A stretch of 64,000 nt of DNA from Natrinema pellirubrum DSM 15624 (GCF_000230735.2 NC_019962.1:1488001-1552000); one strand, 5' to 3'; numbered from the stretch's first letter, positions 17,256 to 26,520 are shown. A program made the numbers and translations. Notes: generated by a model from the sequence alone, not told the origin.

Positions 17256-19165
17256 TGCCGTTCGAGACCGAACACATGGACCTGCCGTCGGACGCACCGT
17301 GGGACGAGAAACCGGGCGAGTCACACGTCGCACAGGGGGATATCGATACCATTCCCGAGCGCGAGATCACCCAAGAAGACCTCAGTCGGACCGCGGACGA
17401 CGAGACGAACTGGCTGCTGTTCGGCGGGGCCTACGAGAACCAACGCCACACTCCGGCGGAACACATCACGCCGGACAACGTCGACCAGCTCGAACTCGAG
17501 TGGCGCATCGATCTCGCGCCGCCGCAGGCGCTCGAGCCGAACCCGAGCCACGAGTTCCAGGGGTCGCCGCTGGTCGTCGACGGCGATCCGCCGATCATGT
17601 ACACGACGGTCGGGGCCGACCAGCTCTACGCGCTCAACGCCCGGACCGGCGAGAAGCTGTGGGAACACTACTACGAGCCGGCCGTGGGCTACTCGGAGGA
17701 CGCGCCGCCGGCCGAGCGTGGCCCGGCAGTCTACGGCGATACCGTCTACAAGAGTACGCTCGATCTGGGCGTGCTGGCGGTCGATCGCTACACCGGCGAG
17801 ACGGAGTGGTACTACAACGGGGCGGCCGCCTATCGCGGCGAGGTCGCCGACGACCTCATCCACGAGGAACTGCAGTGGGAGCGCGAGCGGGGGTCGACCT
17901 CCTCGTTCCCGCCGCTGATCTACGACGGCACCCTGCTGAAAGGGAGTTTCGGCGGCGAGTTCGGCGTCAGCGGCTTCTTCGACGCGATCGATCTCGAGGG
18001 GAACCCGCAGTGGCGGTTCAACATGACGCCGTCGGAGGAGTGGGTCGGCGAGTCGTGGCGTCACGGCGGGGGGACCGCCTGGGCCTCGGCGGCCATCGAA
18101 CCGGAGTCGGGGACGGTGATCGTGCCGTCGGCCAATCCCGGGCCGTGGTACGGCACGGTTCGACCGGGCTACAACCCCTTTACCTGCGGGAAGGTCGGTA
18201 TCGACATCGAGTCCGGCGAGTACCAGTGGCACTACCAGGACTCGCCCCACGACTGGTGGGACTACGACTCGCCGAGCCCGCCGATCGTCTTCCGCGAGGA
18301 ATCGGACGGAGAGACGACGCGATTCGCGGCGTGGCCGGGCAAGACCGGCTGGGTCTACACGGTCGATATGGCAACCGGACAGCTCCACCAGCGCAGCGAG
18401 GAGTACGTCCAGCACGTCAACACCTTCTCCCTGCCGCCGTACGACGACATCGACAGCGCCGAGTGGATGATGCCCCATCTCACCGGCGGCACCAACCCCC
18501 AGCCGAGTTCCTTCGATCCCAACACCCGGACGATGGTCGTCAAGGGGGCCAACGAGCCGATGGCGCTGTCGTGGTACGAAGAGGAGTACGAGGCCGGCGA
18601 GCGGTACATGGGGATGGATATCGTCGGCGGCGAACCGCCCGAAGACATCGAGGAGCCCGACGAGCCGACCCTCGATGCCGAGGAGGTCGCCGAGGGCGAA
18701 GACCCACACCTCGAGGCGGAGGTCGACGAGGGGAACGGCGACGACGCCGAAACCGCGGACGACGAAGCCACTGACGGCGACGGTGACGCGTCGGGCCGAC
18801 CCGCCTATCCGCCGGTGTGGAACGGTGCGATCGGCGTCATCGCTGGCATTGACCCCTACACCGGCGACGTGAAGTGGCAGGAGTGGTACGACTGGTCCAA
18901 CTATCATCCCCGTGGCGGGTCGTTCACCACGCCGACCGGGCTGGCATTCGCGGGCACGCCCAACGGCGTGATGGCCGCCTACGACGTCGAGTCGGGCGAT
19001 CGCCTCGCCGAGTTCGAGGTCGGCGACCACGGCGTCGACGGCGCGCCGATCTCCTGGGTCGACCCCCACGAGGAGAAACAGTACATCGCGATGCCCGCCG
19101 GCGGCGGCCACCACACCGACGTCGAACTCGGGACTACGCTGGCCGTCTTCTCGCTCGAGATCTGA
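17255..19165 (+). CDS. PQQ-dependent alcohol dehydrogenase-like beta-propeller protein
   Basis: The product is 636 aa of the methanol/ethanol dehydrogenase type. Tryptophan-docking repeats are visible (ALNARTGEKLWEHYY, AVDRYTGETEWYYNG, GIDIESGEYQWHYQ, GIDPYTGDVKWQEWY). The active-site block ANPGPWYGTVRPGYNPFTCG (about 292) and SPHDWWDYD (about 330, catalytic-Asp region) match family signatures. The vicinal Cys-Cys of methanol dehydrogenase is not seen. An acidic, low-complexity insertion (about 470-510) follows the core. There is no signal peptide of its own; the coupled upstream Tat protein may export it. Substrate unknown. Confidence 0.85.
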   Translation: MPFETEHMDLPSDAPWDEKPGESHVAQGDIDTIPEREITQEDLSRTADDETNWLLFGGAYENQRHTPAEHITPDNVDQLELEWRIDLAPPQALEPNPSHEFQGSPLVVDGDPPIMYTTVGADQLYALNARTGEKLWEHYYEPAVGYSEDAPPAERGPAVYGDTVYKSTLDLGVLAVDRYTGETEWYYNGAAAYRGEVADDLIHEELQWERERGSTSSFPPLIYDGTLLKGSFGGEFGVSGFFDAIDLEGNPQWRFNMTPSEEWVGESWRHGGGTAWASAAIEPESGTVIVPSANPGPWYGTVRPGYNPFTCGKVGIDIESGEYQWHYQDSPHDWWDYDSPSPPIVFREESDGETTRFAAWPGKTGWVYTVDMATGQLHQRSEEYVQHVNTFSLPPYDDIDSAEWMMPHLTGGTNPQPSSFDPNTRTMVVKGANEPMALSWYEEEYEAGERYMGMDIVGGEPPEDIEEPDEPTLDAEEVAEGEDPHLEAEVDEGNGDDAETADDEATDGDGDASGRPAYPPVWNGAIGVIAGIDPYTGDVKWQEWYDWSNYHPRGGSFTTPTGLAFAGTPNGVMAAYDVESGDRLAEFEVGDHGVDGAPISWVDPHEEKQYIAMPAGGGHHTDVELGTTLAVFSLEI

Positions 19166-19166
19166 G

Positions 19167-19185
19167 CGGCCGGCCGGTCTTTTTT
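19167..19185 (+). terminator. Hairpin plus T-run terminator
   Basis: Self-complementary CGGCCGGCCGG followed by six T residues directly after the dehydrogenase stop, in the 75-bp convergent gap before the sugar dehydrogenase gene on the other strand. Confidence 0.55.
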
Positions 19186-19240
19186 GCGCGGACGGAATCG
19201 CAAGCGACCGCGCCGACGCCAAGTGTCCCGTCCGACGCGG

Positions 19241-21214
19241 TCAGTGTTCGGATCGCTGTTGGGGAACGATCCGGTAGACCGCGCCGTCGTCCTCTTCGAT
19301 GGATGGCGTCGCCGACGTCAGGACGTAGAGTTCGCCGGCGTCGTCGCGGCCGAAGCCGTAGACGAGGCGGTTTATGTCCCCGTCGACAGCGACCGGCTCG
19401 CCGTCATCGTCCTCGGTCCTGTCGTCGTCATCGTCCTCGCTTGCGGTCTCGACCTCGAGTTCCTCGATCGGCCAGAGTCCGTCCTCGCTTTCGGTTTCCC
19501 CGCCGTCACCCTCGCCATCGCCGTCGCCCTCGCCCGGCGGATCGATGAAGGGGTTGTCGTCGTCCTCCTCCGTCTCGACTGTCGCGTTCTCCTCGAGCCA
19601 CGCGGTCGGTGGGCGGGCGACGAACAGTCGGCCGGGGCTCTGGCCGTTCCGGCTCCAGTCGCCGAAGACGTAGGTGCCGGCGAGGGGGTCGACCTCCTCG
19701 CCCTCGTAGAGGTAGCCCCCGATCACGGAGACGCCGACCGGTTCGCCGTCGGCCTCGTGGGGGTACTCGAGGACCGGATCGAGCAGTGGCTCGCCCCCGC
19801 GGACCGACTCGGGGGTCTCCCGGGGACACTCCTCGGGCGGCTCCGTCGGCGATTCGGTGCTGAAACAGTGGGTCCCTTCCCTGACGTTCCAGCCGTAGTT
19901 GCCGCCGCGTTCGACGTGGTCGACCTCCTCGAACAACTCCTGACCGACGTCGGCAGCGAGGATCGTCCCCTCGCTGGTGAGTGTCATCCCCCACGGGTTG
20001 CGCAGCCCCCATGCGTAGTACTCGTCGCGGTGGCCCTCCATATCGACCAGCGGGTTGTCGTCGGGGATGCCGTAGGCGCGCTCGTCGCGCTCCTCGCCTT
20101 CGTCGGCGGCGTCGCCGCCTCCGTCTCGGGACGTCTCCGACGTCCCGCCGTCCACATCGAGCCGAAGAATTCCGCCCAACAGGTTCTCCTCCGTGTCCTG
20201 TCCGTTGCCGCCCTCGTTCTCGTCGTACCAGTCCTCGACGTGTCCCTCGCCCGAATCGTTGGCTCCCCCGCCGTCGCCGGTGGCGACGTAGAGGAAGCCG
20301 TCCGGGCCGAACGCGATCGGGCCCGCGTTGTGGTTGAACTGCGGCTCCGGAATCTCGAGGATCGTCCGTTCGGAGTCGGGATCGGCGCTCGCGTGGTCGT
20401 CGTCCGCCGTCTGGAATTCCGAGAGGACGAACGTGTGATCGTACCCTTCGGGGGTGTCCTCGCGGGGCGGTGCGCTGTAGCGGACGAAAAAGCGGCCGTT
20501 CTCCGCGAAGTCGGGATGGAAGGCCAGTCCGAGCAGGCCACGCTCGTCGAATCCCTCCCGGAGGTCGACCAGTCGGTCCGAGACGTCGAGGAACGGCTCC
20601 GATTCGAGGCCGTCCTCGCCGTGGACGGAGATCGTACCGGTCTGATCGACGATGAACCGGCGGTCGGCGTCCTCGTCGGCCGTCTCGAGCGTGACCGGGT
20701 TGGCGAACCCGTCGGCGACGGGCTCGAGGCCGACCGTCGGTCCCTCGCCGATCAGCGGCCCGTCGTCGGTCGTCGCCCCGTCGCCGCCATCGCCCCCAAC
20801 GAGTTCGATCTCGCCGTTCATCGAGGAGCGATGCGGGCCACAGAAGTACCCGACCATTCCCTCCTCGGCGGTGAACTCGACGGTCTGGGTCTCGCCCGAA
20901 CTGGCCACGAGATCCGTCTCGAGGAGTCGCTCGTCGTTCCCGTCGACGATGACGAAGTTGTGGGCCGCGCCGTCTAGGTTCTCCCACGTGAGGGTGTACT
21001 CCTGGCCCGCCTCGAGCCGGAGGGTCGGGTTCCGCTCGTCGGCGATGGCGTCGGGCGCTTGCCCGACCCAGCTACTGACTCGGCCGCCGAGTTCGATTTC
21101 GCTCGGGAGCGCCTCCTGTGCCAGCGCCGTTGACGCGACGCCGGCTATGGAAAGTGCCGCCGATGATCGAAGGAGCCACCGCCTCGAGAACGCGTGATCG
21201 TCGTTCCGTGTCAT
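19241..21214 (-). CDS. Secreted cupredoxin-glucose/sorbosone dehydrogenase fusion
   Basis: The product is 657 aa. The Tat signal FSRRWLLRSSAALSIAG (9-25) ends at ALA-Q. Residues 35-140 form a cupredoxin domain with a complete type 1 copper set: His85 (AAHNF), Cys125 and His128 (YFCGPH), Met132. From about 160 to the C-terminus lies a six-bladed PQQ-type sugar dehydrogenase domain (LLGLAFHPDF, FNHNAGPIAFGPDGFLYVATGDGG, NPWGM, NYGWNVREG, GGYLY), with acidic insertions near 400 and 590. The copper domain could take electrons directly from the dehydrogenase. I chose ATG 21214 because the Tat motif follows; a GTG at 21346 would add 44 untypical residues. Confidence 0.88.
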   Translation of the reverse strand: MTRNDDHAFSRRWLLRSSAALSIAGVASTALAQEALPSEIELGGRVSSWVGQAPDAIADERNPTLRLEAGQEYTLTWENLDGAAHNFVIVDGNDERLLETDLVASSGETQTVEFTAEEGMVGYFCGPHRSSMNGEIELVGGDGGDGATTDDGPLIGEGPTVGLEPVADGFANPVTLETADEDADRRFIVDQTGTISVHGEDGLESEPFLDVSDRLVDLREGFDERGLLGLAFHPDFAENGRFFVRYSAPPREDTPEGYDHTFVLSEFQTADDDHASADPDSERTILEIPEPQFNHNAGPIAFGPDGFLYVATGDGGGANDSGEGHVEDWYDENEGGNGQDTEENLLGGILRLDVDGGTSETSRDGGGDAADEGEERDERAYGIPDDNPLVDMEGHRDEYYAWGLRNPWGMTLTSEGTILAADVGQELFEEVDHVERGGNYGWNVREGTHCFSTESPTEPPEECPRETPESVRGGEPLLDPVLEYPHEADGEPVGVSVIGGYLYEGEEVDPLAGTYVFGDWSRNGQSPGRLFVARPPTAWLEENATVETEEDDDNPFIDPPGEGDGDGEGDGGETESEDGLWPIEELEVETASEDDDDDRTEDDDGEPVAVDGDINRLVYGFGRDDAGELYVLTSATPSIEEDDGAVYRIVPQQRSEH

Positions 21215-21461
21215 AGTAAACCAGTACGCCGGGTAGCGATCCGTTCCCGCCCGCGTACTGGATACGGGGTCTCGGTAGTGCGCAATAAACCGGTCCGATC
21301 GTTCCCCGCTCAAGATCGACTTGGGCGGCGCGAGCGGTTCCAACACCGGCTTGCCGTTGCCTAATTGCTCCTTTCGATCCGGCCGCCTCGAGACGTGAAT
21401 CGTTACCGTCTCCTCTCACACTGAGAATCGCGGTCCTCCGGCCGTCCGACGGCGGGTCCCG

Positions 21462-22538
21462 TCAGAGGTAGTTCGCGACCCAGTACGCGGCGTAGAGTCC
21501 ACACAGCAGGAGGCCGCCGACGCGGCCGACGCGTCCGCGGGCGAGCATGGCGGTCGCGACGAGCAGACAGACGCCCAGAAACGGCCAGTGGATCGTCAGC
21601 ACGTCCCCGCCGGTTTCGATCGGATGCACCGCGGCGACGATGCCGACGTTGGCGGTGACGTAGAAGACCGTGCTGCCGATCACGTTGCCGACCGCCAGTT
21701 CCGGCCGGTTGCGCCGGACAGGTTCGACGGTGAGCGCGAGTTCCTCGAGCGAGGCGATGAAGCTCAACACCGTCGCCCCGAAGGCCAATCCCGAGATACC
21801 GAGCGCGACGAAGATCGCCTCGGCGCTGACGACCGTGATCCCGGAGCCGATCGTCATCCCCGCGACCGCGAGAGCGGCGACGCCAAGGTTGAAGAGCCCG
21901 CTCCGGTCCTCGAAGGCGGGGACGAACTCGTCGAGGTCGAGATCCCAGCCGTCGTCCGCCGTCTGCCCGTCGGATTCGGAGGCCGTCAGATCTCCGCCAT
22001 CGGGCGTTTCCGGTCTCGGTTCCGCGCCGCCCTCGAGCGGGACGGCATCCTGGACCTCCGCCGAGAGCAGAAACGTCGTCTCGGTCCGGCGCTCGCGCCG
22101 GAAGATGTAGCCGAGCAACGGGACGAACAACACGAGCAGCCCCGCGCCCTCGAGGGGGGTGAGCCGGCCGTCGAGCGACAGCGCGAACGCGGGAAGCGGC
22201 ACCAGCACGAGCATGAGCAGATACGCCCGGGGGACGGCCGTTCGAAAGGGTACGAGGAGGCCGGCGAGGCCGACCGCGACGGCGAGGACGAACAGCGACT
22301 CCCCGAACACGGTCCCGAGCGCGAGGTCGGGGAGGGCGACGAACGCCGCGGTCACGCCGAGGACGGCGTTCTCGAGGTCGATGCCGGCCAACACGACCGC
22401 GAGGAAAAAGCCGGAGAGCCCCAGCGAGACGGCGCTTCTGGCGACGGCCTCGATGAAGACCTCGACACACCAGATCACGAGGACGACGCCGACCAGAAAG
22501 AGGGCCACGAGCGCGACCGGCGAACTGGGGACGACCAT
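21462..22538 (-). CDS. CaCA family sodium/calcium exchanger-like protein
   Basis: The product is 358 aa with about 10 hydrophobic helices in two inverted halves. The alpha-1 repeat holds VVLAGIDLENAVLG, and the alpha-2 repeat FGATVLSFIASLEELALTVEP; the acidic residues within them are the cation-coordinating positions of this family. A charged acidic loop (about 165-215) joins the halves. The ATG at 22538 is preferred over 22565. It is a paralogue of the next gene on the same strand and probably arose with it by tandem duplication. Transported ion not determinable. Confidence 0.82.
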   Translation of the reverse strand: MVVPSSPVALVALFLVGVVLVIWCVEVFIEAVARSAVSLGLSGFFLAVVLAGIDLENAVLGVTAAFVALPDLALGTVFGESLFVLAVAVGLAGLLVPFRTAVPRAYLLMLVLVPLPAFALSLDGRLTPLEGAGLLVLFVPLLGYIFRRERRTETTFLLSAEVQDAVPLEGGAEPRPETPDGGDLTASESDGQTADDGWDLDLDEFVPAFEDRSGLFNLGVAALAVAGMTIGSGITVVSAEAIFVALGISGLAFGATVLSFIASLEELALTVEPVRRNRPELAVGNVIGSTVFYVTANVGIVAAVHPIETGGDVLTIHWPFLGVCLLVATAMLARGRVGRVGGLLLCGLYAAYWVANYL

Positions 22539-22623
22539 CGCGGCCGACCTACACCGTTGTGACACTTAGTTTCGACCGTCGGATCGTACGCGCGCGACCC
22601 GTCCGGCCGGTGCGTCGCCCCGA

Positions 22624-23727
22624 TCAGAGCGCCTCTGGGATCGGTACGCCGCCGAAGACCAGCAGCGAGACGAGCCAGTAGGCGGCGTAGAGGCCCAGCA
22701 AGACGAGCCCGTGTCGCCGTCGGAGCCGTCCGCTCGAGACGAAGACGGCGGCGACGGCGGTGAGGACGACGACGGCGGGCAGATGAAAGTAAAGGACCGC
22801 TCGCGGGATCGTCACGTCGGCGACGAACGTGATGACGCCGACGTTGGCCGTCACCGAGAAGACGACGCTGCCGATGACGTGGCCGATCCCGATCTCCGGG
22901 ATGCCACGCCGGACCGGCTCGATCGTCAACAGCAGGTTCTCGACCGTCAACACGAGCGTCAACACCGTCGCCCCGAAGACGGTCTCCTCGATCCCCCACG
23001 ACTCGACGATCGCCTCGGAGCCGGCCTCGAGCAGCATCGCGCCGGCGATCACGCCGACCAGCGAGACGACCGCGAGCCCGAGCCAGAACAGCCCCTCGTA
23101 GCGTCGCTCGGCGACGTACCGATCCTCGGGGATCTCCTCCAAGACCGTTCGGCTGTCGACATCTCCGATGGCGAGGTCGTCGAGCGGGACGCCGCCGTCG
23201 GCCTCGAGTCGCTCGGCGATCTCGGAGTCCCTGAACACCGGCACGTCGCGCTGGAGTTCTCGGGCGACGATATACCCGAAGAGACCGACGAAGACCGCGA
23301 CGAGGACGAGCCCGTGGACGAACCCGAGCCGATCGACGGCGACGAACGGGACCAGCAAGAGCGGCGCAATCGCGAACAACAGCAGGTAGTCCCGTGGGAC
23401 CTCGACGGGAAACGGCTTGTAGATCGCCGCGGCGGCCAGCGTGATACCGGTGATCGCCAGCGCGGTTCCGAGCGCGGTGCCAAGCGCCACTCCCTCTAAG
23501 TCGCCGGCCCCGAACACCAGCGCGACGACCGTGTCGTCGAACTCGATGCCGGTGAAGACGATCGCCAGCGCGAAGATCGAGACGCCAAGCCCCATCGCCG
23601 CCCGCGTGAGGTAGCTGATGAGTTTCTCGACGCTGTAGGTCAGGGCGATCGCCCCGACGATGAGAACGAGGTACGCGAACCACGTTCCCTGGGAGTCGAC
23701 CACGCCCTCGAGGGCCGCCTCGATCAT
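22624..23727 (-). CDS. CaCA family sodium/calcium exchanger-like protein (paralogue)
   Basis: The product is 367 aa. Alpha-1 motif: IVFTGIEFDDTVVALVFG; alpha-2 motif: FGATVLTLVLTVENLLLTIEP. A central acidic loop with EDRYVAERRYEGLF links the two five-helix halves. The C-termini of both paralogues share LLGLYAAYWL. A TATA-like CATATAGC lies about 30 bp upstream of the ATG (near 23750), so it has its own promoter despite the ArsR-type gene 131 bp upstream on the same strand. The ligand acid in alpha-2 is Glu-Asn here versus Glu-Glu in the neighbour, which may change specificity. Confidence 0.82.
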   Translation of the reverse strand: MIEAALEGVVDSQGTWFAYLVLIVGAIALTYSVEKLISYLTRAAMGLGVSIFALAIVFTGIEFDDTVVALVFGAGDLEGVALGTALGTALAITGITLAAAAIYKPFPVEVPRDYLLLFAIAPLLLVPFVAVDRLGFVHGLVLVAVFVGLFGYIVARELQRDVPVFRDSEIAERLEADGGVPLDDLAIGDVDSRTVLEEIPEDRYVAERRYEGLFWLGLAVVSLVGVIAGAMLLEAGSEAIVESWGIEETVFGATVLTLVLTVENLLLTIEPVRRGIPEIGIGHVIGSVVFSVTANVGVITFVADVTIPRAVLYFHLPAVVVLTAVAAVFVSSGRLRRRHGLVLLGLYAAYWLVSLLVFGGVPIPEAL

Positions 23728-23858
23728 ACCATCGATCCACGGTGCATGGTCACATATAGCTAACAGTCCGGGGAGGAACGTCCGTTGGAAATCTATACAC
23801 GCATCGTGGTCGGTGGTCCGTGACGCTCGCGTCCGACGGGAGACCCGGGCGGAGCGGG

Positions 23859-24155
23859 TCAGTCGTCCGCCGCGGTGTCGTGTTCGTCGGCCTCGTCGGC
23901 TTGCAGGACGAAGGTCCGCTCGGGTGGCGGCGCGATCCGTAACTCGACCCGTTGGACGAGTTCGTAGTACTTCCTGTTGCCGCGTCTGTAGTGGGTCACC
24001 AGTCCGGCCTCCTCCAGCGTCGAGAGGTGATGGACGGCGGTCGTGCCGTCCATACCGGTCGCCTCCGCGAGTTCCGAGACGTACATCGGTTCCCGCGAGA
24101 GCTGCCTGAGGATCGCCAGGCGAGTGCCGTTACCGAGCGCCTCGAGAAGATCCAT
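23859..24155 (-). CDS. ArsR-type winged-helix transcriptional regulator
   Basis: The product is 98 aa from ATG 24155 (an ATG five codons upstream at 24170 is also possible). A full winged helix is visible: DLLEALGNGTRLAILRQL, ELAEATGMDGTTAVHHLSTLEEAGLV and the wing THYRRGNRKYYELV. No cysteine or histidine metal motif is present, so metal sensing is unlikely at the usual sites; an acidic tail follows. It lies directly upstream of the CaCA exchanger pair on the same strand and could regulate them, but that is only positional inference. Confidence 0.85.
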   Translation of the reverse strand: MDLLEALGNGTRLAILRQLSREPMYVSELAEATGMDGTTAVHHLSTLEEAGLVTHYRRGNRKYYELVQRVELRIAPPPERTFVLQADEADEHDTAADD

Positions 24156-24288
24156 GCCACTAGTTTTCACTCGCCGACCACAAGAAGGGCTGCCTCGATT
24201 CGGCTAGATACCCGGCGCGTTCGGCCGCTTCGAACGTATCGAATTCCCTGACTGCGGTTTTATCGGTGCCGGCGTGGGAGCGAGAACC

Positions 24289-24591
24289 ATGAGTGACCGC
24301 GTCGACTTCCCCGACGATCGGACCGGCGACCGGCGGACGATCACCAGCGGCTTCTTCGAACAGGAGGTCTACCTCTCCAGCGAGGAGACCGCGGCGTTCC
24401 TCCACGAACTGGCCGAGCAACTCGAGGCCGGCTCCTCGTTTACGATCTCCGCCTCGGAGTGGGAGATCCCCTTCGAGTACGACGACCCGATCGAGGTCGA
24501 GATCGAGTTCGGCGACCAGCACGACCGGGAACTCGAGGTCGAACTCGAGTTCACTGCCCCAGCGGGCGGCGAGGACCTCTCCGTCCGGTAG
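24289..24591 (+). CDS. amphi-Trp domain-containing protein
   Basis: The product is 100 aa and very acidic. The EVYLSSEETAAFLHELAEQL helix is followed by FTISASEWEIPFEYDDPIEV, the amphipathic strand with conserved Trp that names the amphi-Trp family, which is widespread in halophiles and of unknown biochemical role. Start chosen at ATG 24289; a start at 24274 adds five residues. The gene is monocistronic and converges on the HTH-NMT1 gene with an 18-bp gap. Confidence 0.85.
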   Translation: MSDRVDFPDDRTGDRRTITSGFFEQEVYLSSEETAAFLHELAEQLEAGSSFTISASEWEIPFEYDDPIEVEIEFGDQHDRELEVELEFTAPAGGEDLSVR

Positions 24592-24609
24592 CGGTCGGTT
24601 CTCGCGGAA

Positions 24610-25920
24610 TCACTCGCCCTCAAGAAGGCCACCCTGTGCCAGTGCGTCCCGGAGGTTTCGCCACGCGTCGGGCGAGTGCCAGCCCCAGCCGTTGCGTCGA
24701 ACACCCTCGCTATCGGCGAAGCGATCGGTCGCCCGCTGGAAGGTCCGCGCGAGGCGGTGGGCCGACTCGTCGGTCTCGCTCGCGGCCGTCCGAGCGACCG
24801 ACTCGGGCTCGCACACGGCGTCCGCCCAGCCCGCCAGTACCGTCTCGAGGAACGCCGCGAAACGGTCCCGATCCCGACGGAGCCGGCCTTCCGCCGCGAT
24901 CAGTGCCGGTCCGTACGCCGGGTAGGCCGCCGACACGGCGAGGGAGTCGACGGTTCTGCCCGCCGCCTCGAGCCGGACCGGATCGGGTGCCATTCCAGTC
25001 ACGGCGTCGACAGCGCCCGACTGCAGCGCCGCCCCCTCCTCGCCGTCGACGGCGACGAGTTCGACCGCGTCCCGGATGCCGGCCTGCTCGAGGAGGAGCC
25101 GCCCTAACAGGCCGGTTTCGGTCCCGTTCGGCATCCCAACCCGACGCCCGCGGAGCTGTCCGACGGCCTCGAGGGGCTCGCCGAACGCGGACCGCGTGGT
25201 GTAGAGGACGACCGGTGACCGCTGGAAACAGACCGCGATCGGAACGACGGGGTGGCCGAGCGAGCGCGCCCGGAGAACCGTCGCCGCGCCGGCGACGCCG
25301 ACGGCACACTCTCCGGACGCGACGGCCAGCGCGGCCGCCCGCGAGCCGTCGGCGGACTCGAACGCGAGCGACACGCCGCCGTCGGTGTCTCGCGCGGCCA
25401 GCAGCGGCAGGTGCAGGCCGTTCGGCCGCCAGTTGAGCGCGACGGTGACCCGCTCCGCGTCCGATCGCTCGGCCGATTCGGACGCCGGCCCGTCGGTATC
25501 GCCCCCGTTCCGTTCGTCGTCGGCGGATTCGGCCCCCGCTGGTTCGAGGCCGGCGTATCGCTCGCCCTGCTCGAGCAGGCGGTCGGCGTGGCGGGCGTCG
25601 ACCCGCCGGACCGTCTCGGCCTTGGGGGCGACCGCGTGCCACGCTTTCGGCGGTCGGCCGGGGGACCCGGTCGTCGCCGTCGTCTCGGCGATCAGCCCCG
25701 CGGCAGCCAGTTCGGTCAGCGCGTCCGTGGTCGCGTGCTTGCTCAGTCCGGCCCCGATGTGGGTAGCCGTCCGGCTCGCCGCGTCCGACAGGTCCGGATC
25801 CGCCCGCCGACACAACAGGTACGCCAGCACCCGTGCCTGCCGTTCGCCCGTCCCGAGGGACAGCCGGTCGACTACCGGCTCGTCCTCGTCGGTCAGGACC
25901 GGGAACGTCCGGACGTCCAT
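24610..25920 (-). CDS. Winged-helix regulator fused to an NMT1/THI5-like binding domain
   Basis: The product is 436 aa. Residues 20-95 form a winged helix (ATHIGAGLSKHATTDALTEL, followed by a wing with GSPGRPPKAWHAV). An acidic linker follows, then at about 160-400 a periplasmic-binding-protein fold of the NMT1/THI5 type, starting VALNWRPNGLHLPLLAA, which matches the family motif W-x-P-N-x-x-H. No signal peptide or lipobox exists, so the binding domain must be cytoplasmic. That points to a ligand-sensing transcription factor, perhaps for a pyrimidine precursor of thiamine, rather than a transporter component. No thi gene is adjacent. Confidence 0.75.
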   Translation of the reverse strand: MDVRTFPVLTDEDEPVVDRLSLGTGERQARVLAYLLCRRADPDLSDAASRTATHIGAGLSKHATTDALTELAAAGLIAETTATTGSPGRPPKAWHAVAPKAETVRRVDARHADRLLEQGERYAGLEPAGAESADDERNGGDTDGPASESAERSDAERVTVALNWRPNGLHLPLLAARDTDGGVSLAFESADGSRAAALAVASGECAVGVAGAATVLRARSLGHPVVPIAVCFQRSPVVLYTTRSAFGEPLEAVGQLRGRRVGMPNGTETGLLGRLLLEQAGIRDAVELVAVDGEEGAALQSGAVDAVTGMAPDPVRLEAAGRTVDSLAVSAAYPAYGPALIAAEGRLRRDRDRFAAFLETVLAGWADAVCEPESVARTAASETDESAHRLARTFQRATDRFADSEGVRRNGWGWHSPDAWRNLRDALAQGGLLEGE

Positions 25921-26259
25921 CGGGCGGGCTTCCACGCCGACCGGCTTAAATCGGGTGTCAGTGCGGTGTCGTCACGACCTCGAGAAACGGCGTTAATTCG
26001 ATGATGACGACCGAAAAAGCCGGTGCTGGAGTCGGCATCCGAGAGACGACCGATCGGTTCACGCGTTAGTGTGTCGGCCGAGCGGACGGATCCCTGCGCG
26101 CAGAGACAGCGACCGATATCGATACTCGAGTGTACCGGACCTGATCCATCGGGTACAGAGACGTAACGGCCTACTACTGCTGAACAGGTATTCTGACCCC
26201 GCCCAGAACACGTCGGTATTCCAAAACCTATTAATGTGGCGGTGTGGCCGTAGTCGGCA
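25921..26259. other. 339-bp divergent intergenic region with HalOD1-gene promoter
   Basis: Lies between two divergent genes. A TATA-like CTATTAAT at 26228-26235 sits about 28 bp before the ATG at 26260, consistent with a leaderless transcript. An 81-codon frame on the minus strand (26059-26304) has Arg/Tyr-rich composition unlike real genes here. I see no RNA gene. Confidence 0.55.
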
Positions 26260-26520
26260 ATGGATCAGACCCACCATATAGCGGCAGATGCTGATGCGGT
26301 ACACGAACGGATCGTCGCCGGTATCGCGGCGCTCGAGGGAGCCGACCCGACGGCGTTACCGCCGCTTTTCGACGCAGTCGACCCCGACGCGCTCGCGGCG
26401 CTTTTCGCGACCACCGAATCGGGCAATCGCCGGGCCGGTCACGTCGGCTTCACGTACGCGGGCCACGAGGTCCGTGTCGAGTTCGACGAACGCGGTGACC
26501 CCGTCGTGACGATCGATTGA
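26260..26520 (+). CDS. HalOD1 output domain-containing small protein
   Basis: The product is 86 aa, comprising just the HalOD1 domain: a helix with VHERIVAGIAALEGADPTALPPL, then LFDAVDPDALAALF, and C-terminal strands VGFTYAGHEVRVEFDERGDPVVTI. In haloarchaea this domain occurs alone or at the end of signalling proteins and is thought to be an output module. Standalone form here, under its own promoter. Confidence 0.88.
   Translation: MDQTHHIAADADAVHERIVAGIAALEGADPTALPPLFDAVDPDALAALFATTESGNRRAGHVGFTYAGHEVRVEFDERGDPVVTID

Noticed and set aside
19184-20977. Long plus-strand frame of 597 codons
   Set aside because: It is the antisense of the cupredoxin-sugar dehydrogenase gene; its Val/Arg-rich composition is the usual shadow of GC-rich haloarchaeal genes and has no domain.
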